A model generated the notes under the pieces. That model made no database searches. It had not been told where the DNA came from and saw nothing but the letters and a program-made list of their open reading frames with translations. From Deltaproteobacteria bacterium (lineage in GTDB: Bacteria > Desulfobacterota > GWC2-55-46), in NCBI GenBank assembly GCA_016234855.1, contig JACRNO010000011.1:1-39340 (forward strand): a stretch of 39,340 nt of DNA, written 5' to 3'. Shown in pieces: positions 6,760 through 15,396 of the stretch; the stretch's first letter is position 1, and each line of letters opens with the position of its first letter. The position numbers and the translations under genes were made by a program.

Positions 6760-7602
6760 ATGCGCTACCAAAAAATACACGCTCAGATATGGCACGACGA
6801 GAAGTTCATCTCGCTCTCCGATGACGCGAAGTACCTCTTCCTCTACATCCTCACCTCTCCGCATAATAACTCGCTTGGAATCTATGTCCTTCCCCTGCAG
6901 TACGCGGCGGCCGACTTGGGCTGGGCCGAGAAACAGTTGCGGGAACCGTTTCGGGAACTGTTAGCCAAAGGGTTGATCCTCTACGACGAAAAGGTCAAGC
7001 TCGTCTGCATAAAAAATCACCTCAAGCACAACGTTATCGAGAATGAAAATCAGGCCAAGGCGGCGGCGAAAATCTTCGCCTCTCTGCCTAAAAGCCCTTT
7101 GTATTCGCACATCATGGAACCGTTAGCCAAACCGTTCCATAAACCGTTGCGAGAACTGTTCAGGGAACAGTATGCCGAACCAGAAACAAAAGCAGAAATA
7201 AAAACAGAAGCAAAAGAAAAAGATATTTTGTCGGGCAAGCCCGACGACGCCTGCGAGGTCGTCGCTTATCTCAATCAGGTTTTAGGCACGAACTACAAAC
7301 CCACGACCCGGAAGACGCGGGAGATAATACAGGCCCGGCTCAGGGAGGGCTTTACCGTCGAGGACTTCAAAACCGTTATCAACCGCAAGGCGCATAAGTG
7401 GCGAGGCGATCCGAAGATGGCGGAGTATCTCAGGCCCATTACGCTCTTCGGGACGAAGTTTGAAAGCTACCTGAACGAGCGGGAGGCGCAAGATGCAAAA
7501 AATCAGCGAGGTAATCAAGATGCTCGAACGCCGGCCGGAGGCGTCAGGGGAGAGCACGGCAAGTACGCCGGAGTCACGAAAACGTTTGACGACGGCTCGT
7601 GA
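6760..7602 (+). CDS. Phage replisome organiser with conserved phage C-terminal domain
   Basis: A 280-residue protein. The N-terminal about 110 residues look like a winged-helix replication initiator (KIHAQIWHDEKFISLSDDAK, then LREPFRELLAKGLI). The C-terminal part matches the domain that many phage replication proteins share: VVAYLNQVLGTNYK, REIIQARLREGFTVEDFK and YLRPITLFGTKFESYLN (about residues 165-250). Such proteins bind the phage origin and recruit the helicase through a DnaC-like loader, which is the next gene and overlaps its end by 110 bases. The segment around 120-160 is a charged linker rich in Lys, Glu and Ala. The origin often lies inside such genes, but no iteron cluster is obvious here. 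Confidence 0.75.
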   Translation: MRYQKIHAQIWHDEKFISLSDDAKYLFLYILTSPHNNSLGIYVLPLQYAAADLGWAEKQLREPFRELLAKGLILYDEKVKLVCIKNHLKHNVIENENQAKAAAKIFASLPKSPLYSHIMEPLAKPFHKPLRELFREQYAEPETKAEIKTEAKEKDILSGKPDDACEVVAYLNQVLGTNYKPTTRKTREIIQARLREGFTVEDFKTVINRKAHKWRGDPKMAEYLRPITLFGTKFESYLNEREAQDAKNQRGNQDARTPAGGVRGEHGKYAGVTKTFDDGS

Positions 7603-8200
7603 GGCCATTGCCAACGGCGCATCCAAAAAAGCCCACGCGCTCCTCGGCATACCGCCGAGGTATCAGGGCAAGGCGCTCATCCCGTCCAAGACTGCCGAGG
7701 AAGCCGTGCGTGCAATGCTGGAAGGAAAAAGTCTTTACCTCACCGGCGCATGCGGAAGCGGCAAGACCCACCTTGCGGTCGCGCTCCTGCAGAGCTGGTA
7801 CGCAGACGGCCTCGAGCTCAACGGCGAAGGGAAAATCTATCCGTCCAGGGGGCGGGCACTATTTCTTCCGGCGATAGAGTTGATGCTTGAGATCAAGCAG
7901 TCGTGGAACTCCGACGAGGGAGTCAAGAACGAGTCCGAGAAGCAGATTATAGACAGATATTCGAGCACGGCGTTTTTAGTTCTCGACGACCTCGGTGCCG
8001 AGAAAATCTCGGAGGGTTCGAGGCAGGTAATGTATGCCCTGCTCGACCGGAGATACCGTAATTGCGCTCAAACGATAATCACGAGCAACCTGTCTATCGA
8101 GCGGCTTCAGGAGAGCTTCGACGACCGCATCGCCTCGCGCATCTGCGAGATGGGCGTGGTTATAGACATGGGCAGGAAGGACTGGAGGGTGACAAAGTGA
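7493..8200 (+). CDS. DnaC-like helicase loader ATPase
   Basis: A 235-residue AAA+ protein of the DnaC/IstB type. It has Walker A GACGSGKT at about 85-92, Walker B FLVLDDLG with Asp near 165, a sensor-1 TIITSNL and the arginine-containing DDRIASRI segment. It would load the host replicative helicase at the origin marked by the upstream replisome organiser. The start at 7493 is supported by GGGAGG at 7481-7486; it overlaps the previous gene by 110 bases, which is long but typical of such initiator/loader pairs. The N-terminal about 60 residues are low in conservation and could be helicase-binding. Confidence 0.85.
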   Translation: MQKISEVIKMLERRPEASGESTASTPESRKRLTTAREAIANGASKKAHALLGIPPRYQGKALIPSKTAEEAVRAMLEGKSLYLTGACGSGKTHLAVALLQSWYADGLELNGEGKIYPSRGRALFLPAIELMLEIKQSWNSDEGVKNESEKQIIDRYSSTAFLVLDDLGAEKISEGSRQVMYALLDRRYRNCAQTIITSNLSIERLQESFDDRIASRICEMGVVIDMGRKDWRVTK

Positions 8201-8239
8201 AAAACATCGAGCATCGGGAGCAGTCGAAAGAGGCGCGCT

Positions 8240-8758
8240 ATGCAATTCGAGATAAAGGGGCTTAAAGAGTTGAGGGATGCGCTTGACCCGAAGAGATACA
8301 AGAAGGTCGTGACCAGGGTCCTGAATAAGCTCGGCTCGCAGAGCAAGACGGCTGTAAGCCGCGAGGTGCGTAACACCTACAACATCAAGAAGGATAGGCT
8401 CGATGCCGGGTTCTACATGAGACGCGCCGTGTGGGAGAACCTCGCCGTTATCCTCCGATATAGCGGGAGGACACCGGGCCTTCAGCGCTTCGACGCCCAC
8501 ACGACCAACAGGGGCGTAACCGTGAAGGTCTTGAAGACCGGAGGCAGGAAGGTGGTCAAAGGCGCGTTCATGCCGGGAAAGATAATAGGAATCTATAAGC
8601 GCGTGGGCAAGGGTAGGTTTCCCATAAAGAGGCTCTACGGCCCCGACATACCCGGCATGGTCAACATCGTCGGCACGGACGCGGCCCAGCGAGTCATGGA
8701 CGAGAACGCGGATAAGCTCCTCGACCACGAACTTGAGTACGAACTGGGTAAGAAATGA
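8240..8758 (+). CDS. Minor tail protein Z-like (gpZ family)
   Basis: A 172-residue basic protein resembling the prophage minor tail protein Z family: a KGLKELRDALDPKRYKKVV start, VTRVLNKLGSQSKTAVSREV, a YNIKKDRLD motif, and a C-terminal part with FMPGKIIGIYKRVGKGRFP. In lambda, gpZ acts at the tail end that joins the head. Its position is unusual, between the helicase loader and the methyltransferase genes, far from the other tail genes that start near 20500. A weak AGAGG site lies before the ATG. The 80 bases that follow have no gene. Confidence 0.7.
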   Translation: MQFEIKGLKELRDALDPKRYKKVVTRVLNKLGSQSKTAVSREVRNTYNIKKDRLDAGFYMRRAVWENLAVILRYSGRTPGLQRFDAHTTNRGVTVKVLKTGGRKVVKGAFMPGKIIGIYKRVGKGRFPIKRLYGPDIPGMVNIVGTDAAQRVMDENADKLLDHELEYELGKK

Positions 8759-8838
8759 CGGGTCCCTCCACGCATGTGGCCGTGCGGGTGCTTCCGAGCG
8801 CGGATTTCCGTTAGCGTGGCAGACTTTTTCCAAGTTAC

Positions 8839-10269
8839 ATGGAGGTTACAGGTTACGTGACAGAAGGCACCAATACGGTCAAGATGTCCAGCCGAATCGA
8901 GTTATGGTCGCTTGAGCGGCTTAAACCATACTCGCGGAACCCGCGCACGCACACGCCTGAGCAGGTTGCTAAGGTTGCGGCCAGCATCGTTGAGTTCGGC
9001 TTCACGAACCCCATCCTTGTTGACGCCGACCATGGGATTATAGCCGGGCACTGCCGCCTCATGGCGGCCCAGAAGCTCGGCCTCAAGACCGTGCCGGTCA
9101 TAGAGCTTACGCACCTCACCGAGGCGCAGAAGCGGGCCTACGTCATCGCCGACAACCGCCTTGCCTTAGACGCTGGCTGGGATATGGAATTGTTGGCCGG
9201 GGAACTGGCGGCGCTTAAGGAGGACGGGTTCGATGTGGAGCTTACGGGTTTTTCTGGAGACGAGATAGACGAATTCCTCACCCCTGAAAGCGCGGGACTT
9301 ACGGACGATGACGCGGCCCCAACAATGCCCGATGAGGCTGTAACAGTCCTTGGGGACGTCTGGGTTCTCGGCAGGCACCGGCTTGTGTGCGGTGATTCGA
9401 CGATTCTTACAGACGTCGAGAAGCTCATGGACGGTGGGCTTGCGGATTGCACGTGGACTGACCCGCCCTACAACGTCAACTACGGCGAGAAGGCCGAGAT
9501 GCTCGATAAATACCAGAAGGGACACCGGAACACTTCGCGCATTTTGAACGACAACATGGACAGCGAACAGTTTTACGAGTTCCTTTTTACGGCGTTCACG
9601 AACGTCTACGCGGTCTCGAAGGCTGGGGCCGCCGTATACGTGGCCCATGCCGAGACCGAGGGCGTGAACTTCCGGACCGCATTGAAGACAGCCGGGTTCT
9701 ACCTGTCATCCTGCCTCATATGGCGCAAGAACGCCCTTGTCCTCGGCCGCTCGGACTACCACTGGCAACACGAACCTATTCTCTACGGCTGGAAGGATAC
9801 GGGCGCGCACCGCTGGTTCGGAGGCAGGGACAAGACGACCATTCAGGAGTTCGACGGCGCGCCCTTCCAGCAGATAGGCGACAACGAGTGGCAGATACCC
9901 ATGGGCGAGACGACGCTTATCGTCAGGGGCGACAACCTGACCGTGGAGGCGGCGCACGGCACGGTCTTTTTAGAGGATAAGCCAAGGACAAGTCCGGAGC
10001 ACCCAACCATGAAGCCGGTTGCGCTCATCGAGCGCATGGTCTGCAACTCCACGAAGAAGGGAGACATCGTGCTCGACCCCTTCGGAGGCTCGGGTTCCAC
10101 GCTCATCGCGTGCGAGAAGACGCACCGCGAAGCGCGTCTGATTGAACTCGACCCCAAGTATTGTGACGTGATCGTGAGGCGCTGGCAAGACTATACCGGA
10201 AAGGGCGCGTCGCTGGATGGCGGCAAGACCTTTGCCGAGGTCGAGAAGAAACGCAGAGGAAAATCATGA
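8839..10269 (+). CDS. ParB-nuclease-domain/DNA methyltransferase fusion (DPPY type)
   Basis: A 476-residue fusion. Residues about 18-120 form a ParB N-terminal-like domain (LKPYSRNPRTHTPEQVAKVA, then IIAGHCRLMAAQKLG). The rest is a beta-class amino-methyltransferase with catalytic DPPYNVNY from 208 and the AdoMet motif FGGSGST from 415. DPPY usually indicates N6-adenine methylation. The ParB-like part may read DNA or act as a switch. The start is uncertain: ATG at 8839, GTG at 8857 (11 bases after GGAGG at 8841-8845), or ATG at 8884, where the conserved protein begins (MSSRIELW). The stop overlaps the second fusion gene. A role in protecting phage DNA from restriction is inferred. Confidence 0.82.
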   Translation: MEVTGYVTEGTNTVKMSSRIELWSLERLKPYSRNPRTHTPEQVAKVAASIVEFGFTNPILVDADHGIIAGHCRLMAAQKLGLKTVPVIELTHLTEAQKRAYVIADNRLALDAGWDMELLAGELAALKEDGFDVELTGFSGDEIDEFLTPESAGLTDDDAAPTMPDEAVTVLGDVWVLGRHRLVCGDSTILTDVEKLMDGGLADCTWTDPPYNVNYGEKAEMLDKYQKGHRNTSRILNDNMDSEQFYEFLFTAFTNVYAVSKAGAAVYVAHAETEGVNFRTALKTAGFYLSSCLIWRKNALVLGRSDYHWQHEPILYGWKDTGAHRWFGGRDKTTIQEFDGAPFQQIGDNEWQIPMGETTLIVRGDNLTVEAAHGTVFLEDKPRTSPEHPTMKPVALIERMVCNSTKKGDIVLDPFGGSGSTLIACEKTHREARLIELDPKYCDVIVRRWQDYTGKGASLDGGKTFAEVEKKRRGKS

Positions 10270-11573
10270 AAAGAAACAACAAACAGATACCCGTCCACTG
10301 CAAGGGCAACCGTTATCTGCCCTTCGACAAGCTCAAAACCTTTCAGGGCACTCTGAAGGAGATGTCGGAAGCTAACGCCGGAAAGCTCAAGGTGTCCATC
10401 CTCAAGTACGGCTGGGTGGCGCCAATATTCGTCTGGAATAAAAATGAAATCCTCGATGGACACGGCAGGCTCCTTGTCCTCGGCGAACTTCTGAAGGAAG
10501 GCTACGCAATAGACGATCTTCCAATCGTGGACATCGAGGCCAAGACGAAGAAGGAGGCCGCAGAAATCCTCCTCGCCATCAACTCCAAGTATCAGACCAT
10601 CACCGGCGATGGTCTCTATCAGTTCATGAACGAAATGGACTTGAAGATTGAAGACCTGTCCATCTTCGAGCTGCCGGACATAGACTTTAAGGAGTTTGAG
10701 GCCGAATTCTTCTCCGAAGCTACCGAGGCGGAGGAGGAAGAAATCCCAGAGGTCCCGGCTGAACCTAAGACCATAAAAGGCGATATTTACATCCTTGGCA
10801 GTCACAGGCTCCTCTGCGGCGACAGCACAAATCACGAGGATGTGGAGCGGCTCATGGACGGCAAGAAGGCCAACCTCGTCATCACGTCGCCGCCTTACTT
10901 CAACCAGCGGGAGTATTCCTTCTGGGAGAGCTACGAGGCGTTCCTGAAAGATATGGAGAAGGTCATTCTGAACATCAAGAATATCGTTAGAGAGCCTTTC
11001 GCAATCTGCTGGAACACGGGCGACTCGGTAACGGATAGGCTGGACATACCGGCGGACGAGTCCGCGCTCTTCACGAAGGCGGGTTTTCTCTACAGAGACA
11101 AGCTGGCGTGGATAAAGGCCGGGGCGGTCTTGTCCATCCCGCGCAACGGCCACATCGGAATGGGCAGATACTTCCCTGCACTTGCATGGGAGCCGGTGCT
11201 CGTCTTCACCGGAGAGAAACATCCTGAATTCGAGTTGTCGGACATAAGCGAGGTGAACGGCTTCTTTAAGAACGTCTGGGAGATTAATCAGGTGGTCGGT
11301 TCGGAGCAGAAGAAGATCGGACATACTGCCCTTTTCCCTGTTGAACTTGCGCGGAGATGCTTCCTTGCCTACTCCAAGAAGAATACTATCTGCTACGAGC
11401 CGTTTTGCGGCGGAGGCACTACGCTCATGGCCGCAGAAAAGACAGGGCGTATCTGCTATGGCATGGAACTCGACCCCGGCTACTGCGACGTCATCGTCTC
11501 CCGCTACGTCAATCTCACCGGCGGTGCGGTCGTCTTGAACAACAAGAAGGTCAAGTGGGAAGTGGATGGCTAA
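10266..11573 (+). CDS. ParB-nuclease-domain/DNA methyltransferase fusion (SPPY type)
   Basis: A 435-residue fusion with the same plan as the preceding gene but clearly divergent. The N-terminal ParB-like domain contains KVSILKYGWVAPIFVW and ILDGHGRLLVLGEL. An acidic linker (about 155-175) follows, then a methyltransferase with TSPPYFNQRE (SPPY at 208-211) and FCGGGTT from 380. SPPY is typical of N4-cytosine methyltransferases, while the neighbour carries DPPY, so the pair probably modifies different bases. ATGA overlap with the first gene and overlap with the small terminase gene put both in the late/packaging transcript. The recognition sequences cannot be read from the protein. Confidence 0.82.
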   Translation: MKRNNKQIPVHCKGNRYLPFDKLKTFQGTLKEMSEANAGKLKVSILKYGWVAPIFVWNKNEILDGHGRLLVLGELLKEGYAIDDLPIVDIEAKTKKEAAEILLAINSKYQTITGDGLYQFMNEMDLKIEDLSIFELPDIDFKEFEAEFFSEATEAEEEEIPEVPAEPKTIKGDIYILGSHRLLCGDSTNHEDVERLMDGKKANLVITSPPYFNQREYSFWESYEAFLKDMEKVILNIKNIVREPFAICWNTGDSVTDRLDIPADESALFTKAGFLYRDKLAWIKAGAVLSIPRNGHIGMGRYFPALAWEPVLVFTGEKHPEFELSDISEVNGFFKNVWEINQVVGSEQKKIGHTALFPVELARRCFLAYSKKNTICYEPFCGGGTTLMAAEKTGRICYGMELDPGYCDVIVSRYVNLTGGAVVLNNKKVKWEVDG

Positions 11574-12156
11574 GGCAAAGAAAGCGCAGAGCGGGCACTT
11601 GACCGTAACCGAATACGCCCGGCGGCGCGGCGTATCTCATGTCGCAGTGATCAAGGCGGTAAAGACAGGACGCATTTCAAAAACGCCGGACGGGTTCATC
11701 GACCCGGAAAAGGCGGATCAAGACTGGGCGGCAAATACCGATCCGTCAAAGCCTCTCAACTCGGTCAGTGGCAACCCGAAGCATCGCAAGACACAAGGCT
11801 CGCCGAAGATACCCGGGGCAGACGTTGATGCGGCCTCCACCGCGTCGGCTGGAGGGGTGCCGCCTTACCTCCAGAGCCGGGCCATAAGGGAGGCATACGA
11901 GGCCAGGCTTTCCAAGCTCGATTACGAAGTGAGAACCGGCAAGCTCGTCAGCGCCGACGAGGTGAAGGTCATCGCTTTTAATACGGGACGCATGGCGCGG
12001 GACAAGTTGATGAACATGCCGGACAGGCTTGCGCCCTTGCTGGCCGGCATAAGCGATGGCCACGAGATACACCGGCTCCTCTCCGCCGAGATAAGGCTCA
12101 TATGCGAGGAACTCTCAAGCGATGCAAACAAATCGAACCGAAGCCATATACCTTGA
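11566..12156 (+). CDS. Terminase small subunit (Nu1-like)
   Basis: A 196-residue protein. Residues about 10-50 form a winged-helix or HTH domain (TVTEYARRRGVSHVAVIKAVKTGRI) as in lambda Nu1. A Pro/Ser/Ala-rich linker follows, then a helical region from about 105 (AIREAYEARLSKLDYEVRTGKLV) typical of small terminases that bind the large subunit. It recognises the packaging site of the phage genome. It overlaps the preceding methyltransferase by 8 bases and the large subunit by 35 bases. Its identity rests on this context as well as the domain plan. Confidence 0.8.
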   Translation: MAKAKKAQSGHLTVTEYARRRGVSHVAVIKAVKTGRISKTPDGFIDPEKADQDWAANTDPSKPLNSVSGNPKHRKTQGSPKIPGADVDAASTASAGGVPPYLQSRAIREAYEARLSKLDYEVRTGKLVSADEVKVIAFNTGRMARDKLMNMPDRLAPLLAGISDGHEIHRLLSAEIRLICEELSSDANKSNRSHIP

Positions 12157-13222
12157 TGCGTGGGCCGAGGGATGGAAGCCCGACCCGGATATTACGGTCT
12201 CGCAGTGGGCGGACGAGTTCAGGTTCCTGCCCAAGAAGGCCTCTGCCGAGCCCGGCCGATGGAGGACTTCGCGCACTCCGTACCTGCGTGAAATCATGGA
12301 CAGCCTTTCGCCGCAGAGCCGCGTCGAGCGCGTGGTCTTTATGAAGGGCGCTCAGATAGGCGGAACTGAGATAGGCTTCAACTGGCTCGGCTTCATAATC
12401 CACTATTGCCCCGGCCCCGCGCTCATGGTTCAGCCCACGGTCGATATAGCAAAGCGCGTAAGTAAGCAGAGGCTTGCGCCGAGCATAGATGAGACGCCGG
12501 TTCTGCGCGAACGCGTAGCAGAGGCGCGAAGCCGGGACTCCGGCAATACGATGTTCGTAAAGGAGTTCACCGGCGGCATGCTGATACTTACGGGCGCGAA
12601 CAGCGCGGTCGGTCTACGCTCCATGCCAATCCGTTTTTTGTTTCTCGACGAGGTGGACGGTTACCCCGGGGACGTGGACGGAGAGGGCGACCCTGTGTCA
12701 TTGGCGGAGAAAAGGACGGACACTTTTTCGAGGAAGAAAATCTTCATGGTCTCGACGCCGAAGATAAAGGGGTTTTCTCGCATCGAGAGCGAATACCTTG
12801 CAACCGACCGGCGGAGATTCTTCGTCCCCTGCCCTCATTGCAAAGAGTACGACTGGATACGCTGGCCCAACATCCAGTGGGATGAAGGAAGACCTGAGAC
12901 GGCAAGTCTCATCTGCGAGGCCTGCGGCTCGCTCATCGAGGAGCATCACAAGACCTTCATGCTCGACCAGGGTTATTGGAGGCCGACGGCCAAAGGAGAT
13001 GGGCGAACGGCCGGGTTTCATTTGTCGAGCCTCTACTCGCCCCTTGGCTGGCGCTCATGGGCGAATATCGCCCGGGAGTTCGGAGTGGCAGAGGGTTGTC
13101 GACCTGAAAGCGCCCTACAGGTCGGGAGAGATACCGGAAGGGGTAATTATCATCACGGCCGGAGTCGACATCCAGAAGAACCGCGTCTACTATGCCGTCA
13201 GGGGCTGGGGTGCGGCGTCTGA
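12122..13222 (+). pseudogene. Terminase large subunit (GpA family), N-terminal ATPase part, frame-broken
   Basis: Residues 1 to about 317 are the N-terminal part of a GpA-type terminase: the Walker-A-like MKGAQIGGTE from 74, Walker B FLFLDEVDGYP with Asp176-Glu177, and a zinc-binding PCPHC...ICEAC pair at about 238-276. The similarity stops after WANIAREF near 13078; from there the frame reads unrelated residues to 13222. The continuation lies in another frame from 13083. Family members have about 30-40 residues here, including an FVNTxLGE-like segment, that are absent. So this is an internal deletion with a frame change, not a simple slip. The ATPase would drive DNA into the capsid; as assembled the enzyme is inactive. 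Confidence 0.85.
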
Positions 13223-13817
13223 GTCATGGCTTATAGAGCATGGCGAGCTTTACGGGGACACTGACCAGCCGGATGTCTGGAATCAACTGAGCCTCGTTCT
13301 CGAGGGTGGCTTCGGGGACTTCAACATAACCCGGATGTTAATAGACACCGGGTACAGGGCTGACGCGGTCTACGAGTTTTGCCGTCGGCATCCGGGCCGC
13401 GCCATACCGGTCAAGGGACACGATAGGCAGGAGAAGCCTCTCAAGTCCGCGACCATAGACATCACGGTGCGCGGCAAGACCATAAAAAACGGCCTCCAAC
13501 TCTGGCACGTGGACACGGACTACTTCAAGTCATGGGTACACGGCAGACTCAACTGGGACGCGACCCAGCCCGGGGCATGGCACCTGCCCGAGGACGCAAC
13601 CGATGACTACTGCCGCCAGCTCGTGAACGAGTCGGTCATTGTCTCTCCTAACGGCAAGAGGACATGGAAGGAGCACGGCGCGAACCACTATTTGGACTGC
13701 GAGATGCTGAATGCATCTGCGGCCTATATGCTACAAGTGCACAGACTGAGGCCCAAGGGAGCCACGGATCAAGCGGTTACGGGGCGGAGAGTGATAAGTA
13801 AGGGGATTGAGGTTTGA
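13083..13817 (+). pseudogene. Terminase large subunit, C-terminal nuclease part
   Basis: Continues the GpA-type terminase in a different frame, beginning EWQRVVDLKAPYRSG. The nuclease domain follows with ITAGVDIQKNRVYY, MLIDTGYRADAVY and NHYLDCEMLNASA, whose acidic residues form the metal site that cuts the concatemer. About 240 residues remain, a normal C-terminal length. No good start codon or ribosome site precedes it, so it is not an independent gene. It ends just before the small HTH gene. Confidence 0.85.
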
Positions 13818-13828
13818 AGGAGGTTGCC

Positions 13829-14035
13829 GTGTCAAAACTGCTTTATCGCGTTGATGAGGTTTCAAAAATGATTGCCCGTAGCAGGAGCGGAATCTACGAT
13901 CTTTTGAAACGGGGCGAACTTATCGCCCATAATCCCAATCCCGGGCGCAAGGGGCTACGGGTAACTGCGGAATCTATCGATGCTTATGTGGCAAAATACA
14001 AGATACCAACCGATGAATTGTATGAAACCCGTTAA
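13829..14035 (+). CDS. Small HTH protein, AlpA/excisionase-like
   Basis: A 68-residue protein starting at GTG 13829, chosen because AAGGAGG lies at 13817-13823, five bases upstream. It reads as a helix-turn-helix of the excisionase (HTH_17) type: YRVDEVSKMIARSRSGIYDLLKRGEL followed by RVTAESIDAYVAK. Such proteins bind DNA to bend attachment sites or regulate operons. Its position is odd, between terminase and portal and next to the AT-rich insert, so it may belong with that insert or regulate the late genes. A TTG at 13814 gives a longer but poorer start. Confidence 0.7.
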   Translation: MSKLLYRVDEVSKMIARSRSGIYDLLKRGELIAHNPNPGRKGLRVTAESIDAYVAKYKIPTDELYETR

Positions 14036-14074
14036 AATAAAAAGCACCCGTTATTGTATTTTTTCTATCAGCGC

Positions 14075-14713
14075 TCATTCCTTGTATGGTTCTTCGACTC
14101 TTGCACTTACTACTAAATATCCTTGCGTGTCCCATCCAGGGCCTACAATATTGCCAAGATATAAACCCGAATCGCGTACTATTTCGTCTCCACTTTGCTT
14201 ATAAAGAAGAGGCATGGGGTTGCTTGATTGATTCGGATGCCATTGCACAGATTTGGAAATAAGCCTTAGTGATCCTTGTGATGACAAATTGACATTAACA
14301 GTGCCAATCACTGGTGAATGAGTATTGTCTGACCAGACTGATGAACTTATCAACAAGACGTTAGAAAAATCTTGAGGCAAATTTAATTTTATTTTCACGT
14401 TTTCTGCCACAGCATTAGTAGTGTTATGATAATAGATTCTAAAAGTAATCGTATCTCCAACATGAGCTTTAGTTGTGGTGCTCTGACAAGTCAGTCCTGT
14501 GCATTCTGTAGAGTTCCACACAGTAAGCGTTTTTAAGTCTCCATCTCCGTCATTAAAATGTACAATAACCTCTACTAGGTCCATTTTTTTTCGCCATATT
14601 TGTCCCTCACTTTCGGCGGCAACGATTCTCGTTTTAGGTGAAAAAAAATCTACCAGGAAAATGACTATGATTCCAATTCCTAAAAAATAAGGATACTTTT
14701 CAAAATTACCCAA
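14075..14713 (-). CDS. Exported or membrane-anchored protein with a DUF11-like beta domain
   Basis: A 212-residue protein read opposite to the phage late genes. Residues about 8-24 (YPYFLGIGIIVIFLVDF) form a signal anchor. The region from about 80 to 150 (VGDTITFRIYYHNTTNAVAENVKIKLNLP) resembles the DUF11-type repeats of bacterial surface proteins. Two Cys (TECTGLTC) could form a disulfide outside the cell. The gene is AT-rich, unlike its neighbours, and its start overlaps the end of the membrane gene to the right, so the two form one leftward unit. It looks like lysogeny cargo (a moron). Function is not recognised; a cell-surface change in the lysogen is a guess. Confidence 0.6.
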   Translation of the reverse strand: MGNFEKYPYFLGIGIIVIFLVDFFSPKTRIVAAESEGQIWRKKMDLVEVIVHFNDGDGDLKTLTVWNSTECTGLTCQSTTTKAHVGDTITFRIYYHNTTNAVAENVKIKLNLPQDFSNVLLISSSVWSDNTHSPVIGTVNVNLSSQGSLRLISKSVQWHPNQSSNPMPLLYKQSGDEIVRDSGLYLGNIVGPGWDTQGYLVVSARVEEPYKE

Positions 14714-15369
14714 GAAAAAATTCTCAATTGAATATTGTTAAATGCGGCGGACGCACAAAATGAATAATAAGTTTTGACAATAAGCATTACAACAAAACCT
14801 ATTCCATATATAAAATTAAAAATCTCTGTTGAAGCTGGATAATCTGAAGACAAATGTGATGTAACCGTAGTAAATATTATAGTTAACAAGAGCAATGGGA
14901 TATCCCACGTAAGCATATAACATTGTGCATGAAGCAATCGTTGCCATGAAATTCTTAGTCCGCCAATTTTTGTCGCGACCCCTACAAAAAGCATTCCAAT
15001 TATTGCTGGAAGGACTATAAATATTGCACTAAAAATACCAGTTGCTTTCTCAATATCTATATCGATTAAAAAGACTTTTCCTGGCGGTAGAACTCTGTTA
15101 GTTTCCTGTGGCGACATTTTAAGAGACAATATTATCAATGTTGCATAAATACAAAGTGTTAGAAAAGCATAACTATATGGTGAAAAATATTTTTTAGGCT
15201 GCCTTATATAACGAACGTGAAACCTCTTAGGGCGTAGCAGTATAAAATCGAAGAAGGTCGAGCAGTAACGCTCAACAACTTCCAACCATTTCGGCTCTGC
15301 TATATGTGAATCAACTGGTAGCATTCTGCGATTCCATTGACAAACAAGTAATATCTTTTTTTTAGACAT
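14680..15369 (-). CDS. AT-rich multi-pass membrane protein of the cargo pair
   Basis: Up to 229 residues with about four hydrophobic helices: around 70-85, 110-130, 150-170 and 185-205. No family is recognised; the layout resembles small Yip1-like membrane proteins. The reading frame starts at ATG 15369, but a consensus -10 overlaps that codon (15368-15373), so the true start may be ATG 15324, giving 214 residues (MLPVDSHIAEP...). It overlaps the following exported-protein gene by 34 bases. Its low GC sets it apart from the flanking head genes and points to recent acquisition. Membrane location and cargo position would fit superinfection exclusion, without proof. Confidence 0.55.
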   Translation of the reverse strand: MSKKKILLVCQWNRRMLPVDSHIAEPKWLEVVERYCSTFFDFILLRPKRFHVRYIRQPKKYFSPYSYAFLTLCIYATLIILSLKMSPQETNRVLPPGKVFLIDIDIEKATGIFSAIFIVLPAIIGMLFVGVATKIGGLRISWQRLLHAQCYMLTWDIPLLLLTIIFTTVTSHLSSDYPASTEIFNFIYGIGFVVMLIVKTYYSFCASAAFNNIQLRIFSWVILKSILIF

Positions 15370-15396
15370 TATATAATAGTCGTATAAGCATTACAA
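15368..15396 (-). promoter_or_regulatory. Promoter of the leftward AT-rich cargo pair
   Basis: On the minus strand TTGTAA (15391-15396) and a perfect TATAAT (15368-15373) are 17 bases apart. This would start transcription near 15360, inside the first codons of the long reading frame, and supports a start at 15324. It allows expression independent of the rightward phage operons, as expected for a gene active in the lysogen. Confidence 0.55.

Noticed and set aside
7976-8833. Leftward open frame of 285 codons
   Set aside because: Antisense to the helicase loader and gpZ-like genes, with His/Arg-rich low-information sequence.
10191-11324. Long leftward open frame of 377 codons
   Set aside because: It lies antisense to the two ParB-methyltransferase fusions, which show clear motifs; high GC coding DNA often leaves the opposite strand open.
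13070-13090. Programmed frameshift in the terminase gene
   Set aside because: Conserved residues are missing at the junction and no slippery sequence with a stem is seen, unlike in the tail chaperones.
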